Translations under genes and position numbers: made by a program
Shown: in pieces, positions 1-5,339 of the stretch
Numbering within the stretch: position 1 is the stretch's first letter
Layout of the letters: every line of letters starts with the position of its first letter
Notes under the pieces: generated by a model
What the model was told of the DNA's origin: nothing
The model's database searches: none
Seen by the model: the letters and a program-made list of their open reading frames with translations, nothing else
DNA from: Rhodospirillales bacterium
GTDB lineage: Bacteria; Pseudomonadota; Alphaproteobacteria; Rhodospirillales; UBA2165
Direction: 5' to 3'
Length of the DNA stretch: 6,762 bases
Assembly: GCA_013204125.1 (NCBI GenBank)
Contig: JABMOP010000490.1
Location: forward strand, 1 to 6,762

Positions 1-209
1 ACCTCCTCCAGTGAGGCGTTATCAGTGATTTTCTTGCCGACAACGAATCCGGCCTCGTGATGATTGGGCGTGATAGTTGAAACCTTGCGATAGCTGAAGA
101 AATGAAGACTGATTATCAATTTCATTCAGTACCTGAATCTGGATTGGAAATATTTGATGAGATTCGAGCATTCTCCGCTCAGAAATGTGTAGATGGTAAA
201 CCTAGATTC
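1..209. other. Atypical AT-rich segment fused to phoH
   Basis: This stretch lacks any recognisable PhoH sequence although it lies directly upstream of, and in frame with, a PhoH C-terminal part. A hand count gives about 36% G+C for 101-220 against about 54% for 231-350. The plus frame shared with the downstream gene has TGA stops at 12-14 and 78-80 and is open from 81. The part from 81 resembles the stretch of AAA+ clamp-loader small subunits that ends at Walker B. The minus strand is also open from an ATG at 125-123 to the window edge (41 codons plus two bases), and I cannot identify that product. The segment may be a foreign insertion, a rearrangement junction or an assembly join at a contig end. 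The sequence alone does not decide between these. Confidence 0.5.
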
Positions 210-494
210 GTTATCTTGGATGAAGCGCAAAATACCACCCCCGTTCAAATGAAAATGTTTCTAACGCGCTTGGGCCAAGACGCACGCATGGTGGTGACCG
301 GCGATCTTAGCCAAATCGATCTTCCAAGGGGGACAAAATCCGGCCTGACCGATGCGGTCGATACGCTTAGCGGTGTCGAGGGCATTTCTTTCGTGGAATT
401 TTCAGATGTGGATGTGGTGCGGCACACCCTGGTTGGCCGGATCATTCGCGCCTATGCCAAGATCACATCCGGGCGCAAGGAAGATCGGTCATAA
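102..494 (+). CDS. PhoH-family ATPase, C-terminal part with a non-native N-terminus
   Basis: From about residue 36 (position 207 on) the protein is clearly PhoH/YbeZ. It has the Walker B block FVILDEAQNTTPVQMKMFL, then MVVTGD, SQIDLPRGTKSGL and the C-terminal DVVRHTLVGRIIRAYAK. PhoH proteins are P-loop NTPases, usually 300-350 residues. In bacteria ybeZ sits next to ybeY and is linked to RNA metabolism. Here only about 95 family residues remain. The N-terminal half, including Walker A, is missing and is replaced by about 35 unrelated residues. The family motif TGDPSQ reads TGDLSQ, a small departure. The ATG at 102 is only the first available start: the frame is open from 81 and no clear ribosome-binding site is seen. 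ybeY starts 2 nt after the stop, the usual operon spacing. The product as it stands should lack nucleotide binding. It may be a broken gene, a true fusion or an assembly artefact. Confidence 0.75.
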   Translation: MKTDYQFHSVPESGLEIFDEIRAFSAQKCVDGKPRFVILDEAQNTTPVQMKMFLTRLGQDARMVVTGDLSQIDLPRGTKSGLTDAVDTLSGVEGISFVEFSDVDVVRHTLVGRIIRAYAKITSGRKEDRS

Positions 495-496
495 TC

Positions 497-1042
497 ATGA
501 CAGAGCGCCCTGAAATTTTTGTTATCATAAAATGCGAAGAGTGGCATACTGCTTTGCCGGGCGCCGAAAGCCTTGCCAAAATTGCCGCCGCCACCGCCCT
601 TGCAGGCCAGCCGCCGTCTGTCGAAGTTAGCGTGGTACTGGCCGATGATGAATTCTTAACCGCCCTTAATTTGGAATACCGCGGGTTGGATGAGCCAACC
701 AATGTTTTATCTTTTCCAGGCGATCTACCCGCCGGGGATGAAGAAAATTCGGAGCGACCTTCCCTGTTGGGTGATGTTGTGGTGGCGCTGGGGGTCTGGA
801 TGCGTGAAGCCGGCGAAGTATGGCGCGGCGTTACTCCCGAGGATCATTTCAGCCATCTGGTGGTCCATGGAATTTTGCATCTGCTGGGCTATGACCATGT
901 GACCGATGAAGATGCCACCGTCATGGAGGAGCTGGAAATCAAATTGCTAAGGGAGTTGGGGGCCGGTAATCCTTATGGTGATCACGGCACCTACAAAACA
1001 TCCGAACTCAAGGGCCCTGGCGCCGGCCAGCCAATGACATGA
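497..1042 (+). CDS. ybeY: Endoribonuclease YbeY (rRNA maturation factor)
   Basis: YbeY is a metal-dependent single-strand endoribonuclease that acts in 16S rRNA 3'-end maturation and ribosome quality control in the cytoplasm. The 181-residue protein carries the family zinc motif HGILHLLGYDH, with ligands H124, H128 and H134. It also has the conserved TNVLSFP segment at 68-74 and R62 in EYRGLDEPTN, which corresponds to the conserved active-site arginine. The LLGDVVVAL strand at 90-98 is typical. The ATG at 497 follows the phoH stop by 2 nt, and the preceding GGAAGATCGG (478-487) can act as a ribosome-binding site. The stop overlaps the ybeX start as ATGA (1039-1042), so the two are translationally coupled. 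The last 20 or so residues after GNPYGDHG extend past the conserved core and look dispensable. No key residue is missing. Confidence 0.97.
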   Translation: MTERPEIFVIIKCEEWHTALPGAESLAKIAAATALAGQPPSVEVSVVLADDEFLTALNLEYRGLDEPTNVLSFPGDLPAGDEENSERPSLLGDVVVALGVWMREAGEVWRGVTPEDHFSHLVVHGILHLLGYDHVTDEDATVMEELEIKLLRELGAGNPYGDHGTYKTSELKGPGAGQPMT

Positions 1043-1968
1043 ATATTAAACCCGCCGCTCAACCATCGCGCAAAAATGGGGCAGATGCCGCCGCTGCCCG
1101 TCCGCACTTTTGGCGCTGGATCATGCAGTCTGTATTTGGTGTGCGAGATGACGATTATTCGGTGCGCGAGGCGATTGAAGAATTGATCGAAGACTCGGCC
1201 GAACCGGAATCCACGGTCGAAACCGAAGAGCGGACGCTTCTGGCGAATATTTTGCGAATTCGCGAGCGCACGGTCAACGATGTCATGGTGCCGCGTGCAG
1301 ATATCGTAGCCATTGACGCGAAGGCGTCTCTGGAAGATTTGGTCGAACTCATCAATCGGGAATCTCATTCACGTGTGCCGGTTTACCGAGAATCTTTGGA
1401 TGGCGCCATCGGCATGATTCACATTAAAGACGTTCTTGCGGCGCGCGAAGCTGGCCGCTCGCCCGAGCTCAGCAGTATTTTGCGCGATGTTTTATTTGTT
1501 GCGCCCTCGATGCAGGTGTTGGAGCTTCTTCTCGAAATGCGCGTTAAGCGTTCCCACATGGCCCTGGTGGTTGACGAATTCGGCGGCGTCGATGGTCTAG
1601 TCACGATCGAGGACTTGGTCGAGGAAATCGTTGGCGAAATCGAAGACGAACACGACCAGGACGTGGAACTCGAAATGGTGCAGCGCCGGGACGGATCATT
1701 CGATGCCGACGCGCGCATCGCGCTTGATGTGTTTGAAGAAAAAATAGGATCGGTATTGTCCGATGAAGAACGGGAAGAAATAGACACACTCGGCGGGCTT
1801 GTCTTTATGCTGGCTGGGCGGGTTCCTGTTCGCGGCGAATTGGTGACCCATGCGTCCGGCGTCGAAATTGAAGTTCTTGAAACCGATCCGCGCCGGATTA
1901 AACGGCTTCGGGTGATTCCGCCCGCAGATGTGGGCGACGCACCCGCCGATCCGGCTTCGGGCGTTTAA
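1039..1968 (+). CDS. ybeX: CBS-domain protein YbeX/CorC (HlyC/CorC family)
   Basis: This 309-residue cytosolic protein has a basic, alanine-rich N-terminus (1-35). An acidic linker (about 37-65) follows, then two tandem CBS domains from about 79 to 205 and a CorC/HlyC transporter-associated domain in the C-terminal third. The first CBS domain opens with VNDVMVPRADIVAI and contains SRVPVYRESLDGAIGMIHIKD split over 109-130. The second contains HMALVVDEFGGVDGLVTIED and ends in EIVGEIEDEHD. There is no DUF21 membrane domain, so this is the short YbeX-type form, not a membrane transporter. Family members were first tied to Mg2+/Co2+ resistance via CorA, and E. coli YbeX has since been linked to ribosome function, which fits its place after ybeY. 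CBS pairs commonly bind adenine nucleotides. The start overlaps the ybeY stop by 4 nt. The exact biochemical role remains unsettled for the family. Confidence 0.93.
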   Translation: MNIKPAAQPSRKNGADAAAARPHFWRWIMQSVFGVRDDDYSVREAIEELIEDSAEPESTVETEERTLLANILRIRERTVNDVMVPRADIVAIDAKASLEDLVELINRESHSRVPVYRESLDGAIGMIHIKDVLAAREAGRSPELSSILRDVLFVAPSMQVLELLLEMRVKRSHMALVVDEFGGVDGLVTIEDLVEEIVGEIEDEHDQDVELEMVQRRDGSFDADARIALDVFEEKIGSVLSDEEREEIDTLGGLVFMLAGRVPVRGELVTHASGVEIEVLETDPRRIKRLRVIPPADVGDAPADPASGV

Positions 1969-1989
1969 TTTAAAGCCGGGCATACATCG

Positions 1990-3615
1990 ATGCGCGCCAT
2001 GATCAACTTGCGGGATATGACGATAGCCCTCACCGGATGGCGCCGGCGGGCGGCCGCGTTTATTTTGGGGGCAATAGCAGTACTTGCTTTGCCGCCTGTT
2101 CATTTTGTGCCCGCCTTGGTGCCTGCCCTGGTCGGCCTTTCATGGCTGATTGACGGCTCGAAGCCATCTACCAAATCACACCGCCTGTTGAAATGGCGGC
2201 GAGGAGCGCGTTTTGCAGCTTATTCGGTCGGATGCTGGTTCGGTCTCGGATTTTTTGCTTTTGGCCTTTACTGGATCGCGTATTCATTTCTGGTGGATTC
2301 GGCGAATTTCGCCTGGATGATCCCCTTTGCGCTGGTTAGCCTATCGGGAGTTCTTAGCATCTATATTGGGCTTACGGCGTTGGCTTGCTTTGCTTTTACG
2401 CCCGCCGGCCCATGGCGAATTGCCGGGCTGGCATTCTGGTGGACCGTATTCGAGTGGCTGCGCGCCTGGTTGTTCACAGGTTTTCCTTGGAACCTTATGG
2501 GCACGGTCTGGGCCCAGTCTGGCGAGATGATCCAAGTTACATCGGTTGTCGGTGTCTTCGGCCTCAGTCTTATTACGGTCGCTGCGGCGGCTTCGCCGGC
2601 GGTGTTTGGACTAATCGATGTACCGAGGAAATATCGTCTGCGGCTATTGATCGTGACCTGGGGGGTGCTTGCCGCGGTTTGGATTGGCGGCGCGGTGCGG
2701 CTTGGCGGCGCTTCAGATGGAACCGTCGAAGACGTTTATTTACGCCTCGTTCAGCCGAACATTGCCCAAAAGGACAAATGGAAACCGGATTTGCGCGCCG
2801 CACATCTTGAAAATTTGCTGAGCCTAAGCCGCACGGCAAAGACGGAAACCCAAGGCGCGCAGGTATCTCACATCATATGGCCGGAAACGGCGGTGCCGCT
2901 ATTTTTGAATACTAACCCGCCGGCGGTGCGCGCTCTTTCAATGGTGGTGCCTGATGGCGGCGCGCTCTTGACCGGCGCCGTGCGCCTGGTCCGGAATGCA
3001 AGCGGCGGCGTCAAAATCTGGAACAGCCTGCATATCATCGACGGCGCCGCGGAATTTAAGGGCACTTACGATAAGCACCATCTTGTTCCGTTCGGAGAAT
3101 ATGTTCCTTTTAATAAGATACTGAAGCTTTCCAAGCTGACCGCCGGACGGACCGATTTTTCCGCCGGCGTCGGATCTTCGGTGCTCCAGATCCCGGGCGC
3201 CCCGCCTGTTTCTCCGCTGATTTGCTATGAAGCGATCTTCCCGGGCGCCGTCATCAGCGATGCCGTAACCCGCCCTGGTTGGATGTTAAATATTACCAAT
3301 GATGCTTGGTTTGGCGCTTCGTCGGGCCCCTATCAACACTTTGCTGCCGTACGTTTTCGGGCCGTTGAAGAGGGAATGCCACTGGTTCGTGTGGCGAATA
3401 CGGGTCTATCGGGAGTCATAGATTCTTACGGCCGCGTGAAAGTAAAAACAAGGTTAAATCAACGCATAGCTGTAAATTCTAAGCTTCCAAAATCTATTGC
3501 AAGCAGAACCGTGTATTCGCGTATAGGTAATATTTCATTAGTAATGATCTTATTTGTATATATAGCAGTTTTCCCTGGAATTTTCTATTTTGATTCCAAA
3601 CAAATTTTGGGCTAG
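1990..3615 (+). CDS. lnt: Apolipoprotein N-acyltransferase Lnt
   Basis: Lnt is an inner-membrane enzyme that transfers an acyl chain from a phospholipid to the N-terminal cysteine amine of lipoproteins, the last step of their maturation. The 541-residue protein has several hydrophobic segments in residues 20-235, then a periplasmic nitrilase-like domain (about 250-480), and a final membrane segment near 514-532. The catalytic triad is intact: E299 in WPETAVPL, K362 in YDKHHLVPFGEY and C412 in LICYEA; E370 in PFGEY is also kept. Length and order are normal for the family. The ATG at 1990 follows the ybeX stop by 21 nt with only a weak purine stretch ahead; ATGs at 1999 and 2017 are possible alternatives. 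The last 65 or so codons are about 33% G+C against about 56% just upstream, yet still encode a Lnt-like end. In rhizobia the homologue was described as ActA. Confidence 0.97.
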   Translation: MRAMINLRDMTIALTGWRRRAAAFILGAIAVLALPPVHFVPALVPALVGLSWLIDGSKPSTKSHRLLKWRRGARFAAYSVGCWFGLGFFAFGLYWIAYSFLVDSANFAWMIPFALVSLSGVLSIYIGLTALACFAFTPAGPWRIAGLAFWWTVFEWLRAWLFTGFPWNLMGTVWAQSGEMIQVTSVVGVFGLSLITVAAAASPAVFGLIDVPRKYRLRLLIVTWGVLAAVWIGGAVRLGGASDGTVEDVYLRLVQPNIAQKDKWKPDLRAAHLENLLSLSRTAKTETQGAQVSHIIWPETAVPLFLNTNPPAVRALSMVVPDGGALLTGAVRLVRNASGGVKIWNSLHIIDGAAEFKGTYDKHHLVPFGEYVPFNKILKLSKLTAGRTDFSAGVGSSVLQIPGAPPVSPLICYEAIFPGAVISDAVTRPGWMLNITNDAWFGASSGPYQHFAAVRFRAVEEGMPLVRVANTGLSGVIDSYGRVKVKTRLNQRIAVNSKLPKSIASRTVYSRIGNISLVMILFVYIAVFPGIFYFDSKQILG

Positions 3616-3619
3616 TAGT

Positions 3620-3648
3620 ACCCGCGATGATCCATTCCGTAGTATAAT
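3620..3648 (+). promoter_or_regulatory. Candidate promoter of the XRE regulator gene
   Basis: A perfect TATAAT hexamer lies at 3643-3648, 90 nt before the XRE start codon. No good -35 box is present at 17-18 nt spacing: the bases at 3620-3625 are ACCCGC. The region is AT-rich, so the hexamer could occur by chance. It sits directly beside an inverted repeat, which supports a regulatory role. The call is moderate to weak and was made from the sequence alone. Confidence 0.35.
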
Positions 3649-3676
3649 CGGTCGAAATAATTCGAAGTTTATATAC
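3642..3676. promoter_or_regulatory. Operator-like inverted repeat
   Basis: The core is TCGAA (3652-3656), spacer ATAA, TTCGA (3661-3665). It is flanked by GTATA at 3642-3646 and TATAC at 3672-3676, which gives a nested dyad of about 35 bp centred near 3659. It begins at the -10 hexamer and would cover the predicted transcription start. The next gene encodes an XRE-family DNA-binding protein, and such regulators often bind dyads in their own promoters, so autoregulation is a reasonable inference. The binding site of this particular family member is not known to me. Confidence 0.35.
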
Positions 3677-3693
3677 CACGCTTCTGCGCGTGG
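3676..3693 (+). other. Small hairpin in the XRE 5' leader
   Basis: CCACGC (3676-3681) pairs perfectly with GCGTGG (3688-3693) around a six-base loop. It is followed by GGG and mixed sequence, not a T run, so it is not an intrinsic terminator. It would lie within the untranslated leader if transcription starts near 3655, about 45 nt ahead of the start codon. It may stabilise the leader or have no function. Confidence 0.3.
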
Positions 3694-3737
3694 GGGATGT
3701 AATTTGTTCGCGCAATGTGTAAAACGAGGTACGATTA

Positions 3738-4238
3738 ATGAGTTCCGAAGATGTAAAGCCGCGCCGTCGCCGGTCGACTAACCCTTCTATCCCAGTCCAT
3801 AAAATAACCCGGCGCCGGGTGCCGGGTGTTGCCGACCCAGTCGATATTCATGTCGGCAGCCGCGTCAGGTTGCGCCGGACATTGATGGGTCTGAGCCAGG
3901 AGAAGCTTGGTGAAGCCGTAGGATTGACGTTTCAGCAAATCCAGAAATACGAGCGCGGCGCCAATCGGATCGGCGCCAGCCGCATGTTTGATTTATCCAA
4001 GGTGCTTGATGTGCCGGTGTCGTTTTTCTTTGACGACATGCCCGAAGACGTTAAAAAACGGGATGCCGCGCCAACCGGTCTTGATGATCAGGAGCAGGCT
4101 AAGTTGGAGCGCGACCCGCTTACGCGCCGCGAAACATTGGAATTGGTTCGCGCCTATTACAACATCGGCTCGACGGCTGTCCGCAAGCGCGTGTTTGAAC
4201 TGGTTAAGTCGCTGGCCAAGTCCGGCGATCCGGAATAA
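3738..4238 (+). CDS. XRE-family transcriptional regulator (PhrR/PraR-like)
   Basis: This 166-residue cytosolic regulator has a Cro/CI-type helix-turn-helix at about 42-97. The block starts DIHVGSRVRLRRTLMGLSQ, the recognition helix lies around TFQQIQKYE (64-72), and it continues RGANRIGASRMFDL. This signature matches the alphaproteobacterial PhrR/PraR group; in rhizobia phrR was found beside actA (lnt), the same arrangement as here. Members act as repressors, for example of pH-responsive and biofilm or attachment genes. The C-terminus (129-160, LELVRAYYNIGS then AVRKRVFELVKSL) is a predicted amphipathic helical segment. An arginine-rich tail of about 35 residues precedes the HTH, longer than I recall for relatives. 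The ATG is supported by AACGAGGT at 3723-3730, with 7 nt to the start. The gene stands 122 nt after lnt with its own candidate promoter and dyad. Targets cannot be inferred from sequence. Confidence 0.9.
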   Translation: MSSEDVKPRRRRSTNPSIPVHKITRRRVPGVADPVDIHVGSRVRLRRTLMGLSQEKLGEAVGLTFQQIQKYERGANRIGASRMFDLSKVLDVPVSFFFDDMPEDVKKRDAAPTGLDDQEQAKLERDPLTRRETLELVRAYYNIGSTAVRKRVFELVKSLAKSGDPE

Positions 4239-4269
4239 AGCTCTTAAAAAGTCCCAAATAGTTATTGCT

Positions 4270-4364
4270 CCGTCGGAATAGAGCCGCGCCCCACATAAGA
4301 TATGGGAGCGCGGTGCGACGGCCATTTGGCTTGACGGTCGGCATTGGCATTGCCAAAACATGCC
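4270..4364 (+). promoter_or_regulatory. Structured leader ahead of trmB, in the usual metK position
   Basis: The 150 nt between the XRE gene and trmB (4239-4388) have no convincing ORF but two good hairpins. The first has an outer stem CCGTCG (4270-4275) with CGACGG (4316-4321), an internal loop, and an inner stem of CCGCGCCCCA (4284-4293) with TGGG (4303-4306) and GCGCGG (4308-4313), A4307 bulged. The second pairs GGCAT (4340-4344) with ATGCC (4360-4364) and TGGC with GCCA inside. Neither is followed by a T run, so these are not intrinsic terminators. CGAC (4316-4319) could instead pair with GTCG (4337-4340), which would break the outer stem of the first hairpin. The GGGGG ribosome-binding site (4380-4384) follows. 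I could not match it to a known SAM or SAH riboswitch. The function is unknown. Confidence 0.4.
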
Positions 4365-4388
4365 CACGCAATCAATTAAGGGGGCCTC

Positions 4389-5081
4389 ATGAACGGCAAG
4401 GATATCGCCGCTTCTCAGCCGCGCTTTCATGGCCGGCGCAAAGGACACCGCTTAAGACAAGGGCGGCAACAGCTTGTCGAAGCTAAACTACCGTCCCTGA
4501 GGCTGCCGGAAAATTTGCCCGATGACTTAGCCGGTTTGTATAAAGCTCCCATCAGCGATCTATGGCTGGAGATTGGTTTCGGCGCCGGTGAGCATCTGGC
4601 CCATCAGGCCGAAACCCACCCAGATATAGGCTTCATCGGAGCTGAGCCCTATATCAACGGGGTGGCGCGGCTTTTGTCATCGGTGGACGCGCAAGATCTG
4701 GCCAATATTAGAATCTTTGATGACGATGCCCGTCACTTTCTTCCCCTATTACCCGGGGCATCCATCGGACGGCTGTTTCTTTTGTTCTCTGATCCCTGGC
4801 CGAAAACCCGCCATCACAAGCGACGCTTCGTGAACTCTGAGACGTTGGATCAATTTGCTCGTATTATGAAACCCGGCGCTGAATTTAGATTCGCCAGTGA
4901 TGATGTGGGGTTTGTCCGCTGGACCCTTTCCGCAGTGACGGCGCGAAAGGAATTCCAATGGACGGCTGCGGGTCCGGATGATTGGCGCAAAAGGCCCGCA
5001 GATGCCATTCCAACTCGCTATGAATCCAAGGCGTTGGACGACGGCAAGCAATGTGTTTATCTGACCTTTAAGCGGGTTTGA
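4389..5081 (+). CDS. trmB: tRNA (guanine-N7-)-methyltransferase TrmB
   Basis: TrmB uses S-adenosylmethionine to make m7G46 in the variable loop of tRNAs. The 230-residue protein has the Rossmann-type SAM-binding motif LEIGFGAGEHL at 60-70 and the acidic motif-II residue in GAEPY (E86). The family signature LFSDPWPKTRHHKRRFV spans 132 to about 148 and contains the catalytic-site aspartate D135. The C-terminal TRYE motif (209-212) contacts tRNA in known structures. The basic N-terminus (12-28, RFHGRRKGHRLRQGRQQ) is typical of alphaproteobacterial TrmB. Length is normal and no key residue is lost. The ATG at 4389 is well supported by AAGGGGG at 4378-4384. In most alphaproteobacteria I know, trmB directly follows metK, which makes its SAM donor; here metK is missing and trmB follows a structured 150-nt gap after the XRE gene. 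Confidence 0.97.
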   Translation: MNGKDIAASQPRFHGRRKGHRLRQGRQQLVEAKLPSLRLPENLPDDLAGLYKAPISDLWLEIGFGAGEHLAHQAETHPDIGFIGAEPYINGVARLLSSVDAQDLANIRIFDDDARHFLPLLPGASIGRLFLLFSDPWPKTRHHKRRFVNSETLDQFARIMKPGAEFRFASDDVGFVRWTLSAVTARKEFQWTAAGPDDWRKRPADAIPTRYESKALDDGKQCVYLTFKRV

Positions 5082-5124
5082 CCGCAGCGCTTAGCCCGAC
5101 GCCGACGGAAATGCGGAAAAAGAC

Positions 5125-5155
5125 TTGAAATTCCCCGGAAAGTGCTGATTATAAG
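5125..5155 (+). promoter_or_regulatory. Candidate promoter of the rimP-nusA operon
   Basis: TTGAAA at 5125-5130 and TATAAG at 5150-5155 form a sigma-70-type pair with a 19-nt spacer, or 18 nt if the -10 is read as TTATAA (5149-5154). Transcription would start near 5162, about 180 nt ahead of the rimP ATG. It lies 44 nt after the trmB stop and upstream of an intrinsic terminator, so it is placed either to drive rimP-nusA through an attenuator or to make a very short RNA. Confidence 0.5.
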
Positions 5156-5195
5156 GGATCATTCTTGGATAGGCCGTCTGAAACGGTGCTCTAGG

Positions 5196-5225
5196 GGTGG
5201 GCCTAGGCCCACCTTTTTGGTTTTT
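5196..5225 (+). terminator. Intrinsic terminator between trmB and rimP, possible attenuator
   Basis: Positions 5196-5213 are a perfect 18-bp palindrome, GGTGGGCCTAGGCCCACC, able to form a GC-rich 7-8 bp stem. It is followed by TTTTT (5214-5218), GG and a second TTTTT (5221-5225). This is a textbook Rho-independent terminator for plus-strand transcripts from trmB. Since a promoter-like pair lies just upstream at 5125-5155, it may also work as an attenuator. CTAGG (5191-5195) can pair with CCTAG (5202-5206), a structure that excludes the terminator stem. Confidence 0.85.
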
Positions 5226-5246
5226 GGGCCCTGCATTTGTTTTGTT

Positions 5247-5289
5247 CAATCGATTTGAGACGCCGAATTATTGGCGTTTGAATCGATTG
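5247..5289 (+). other. Long hairpin in the rimP-nusA leader
   Basis: CAATCGATT (5247-5255) is an exact reverse complement of AATCGATTG (5281-5289). Inside it ACGCC (5260-5264) pairs with GGCGT (5273-5277) around an eight-base loop. The 4-nt/3-nt joint between the stems can also pair partly through G-U and A-U pairs. The result is a near-continuous helix of about 17 bp, with no T run after it, so it is not a terminator. It lies 50 nt ahead of the rimP start. A helix of this length could be an RNase III site or a leader-stabilising element; an RNase III site is known in the leader of the E. coli metY-rimP-nusA operon. Confidence 0.6.
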
Positions 5290-5339
5290 GTTACGGAATT
5301 TTGGTGGTTGATAACGACATAAGGCTTACTATTTTAGAC

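Noticed and set aside
991..1368. Minus-strand open frame of 125 codons opposite ybeY/ybeX
   Set aside because: It lies opposite well-supported genes, has no recognisable motifs and is a by-product of their codon pattern.
1696..2103. Minus-strand open frame of 135 codons across the ybeX-lnt junction
   Set aside because: It overlaps two clear plus-strand genes and has no family features.
2385..2810. Plus-strand open frame of 141 codons inside lnt in another frame
   Set aside because: The lnt frame holds intact catalytic residues and membrane segments; this one is arginine-rich shadow sequence.
4284..4313. Intrinsic terminator after the XRE gene
   Set aside because: The stem is strong but is followed by mixed sequence with no T run.
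4308..4340. SAH or SAM-SAH riboswitch match in the trmB leader
   Set aside because: Short words such as GAGCGC and ACGGC recall these families, but the rest of the conserved cores, including the SAH GCCAGGCUCG part, is missing.
4265..4486. Small plus-strand open frame covering the XRE-trmB gap
   Set aside because: It runs into trmB in the wrong frame, has no good ribosome-binding site and does not resemble MetK or other known proteins.
5271..5339. In-frame TTG start that would extend RimP by 23 residues
   Set aside because: The extension shows no RimP similarity and overlaps the right arm of the leader hairpin; the ATG at 5340 fits the family start.
5082..5339. Possible tRNA gene ahead of rimP, as metY in E. 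coli
   Set aside because: No cloverleaf, T-loop GTTCRA or acceptor pairing could be found; the gap holds only the promoter, terminator and hairpin.
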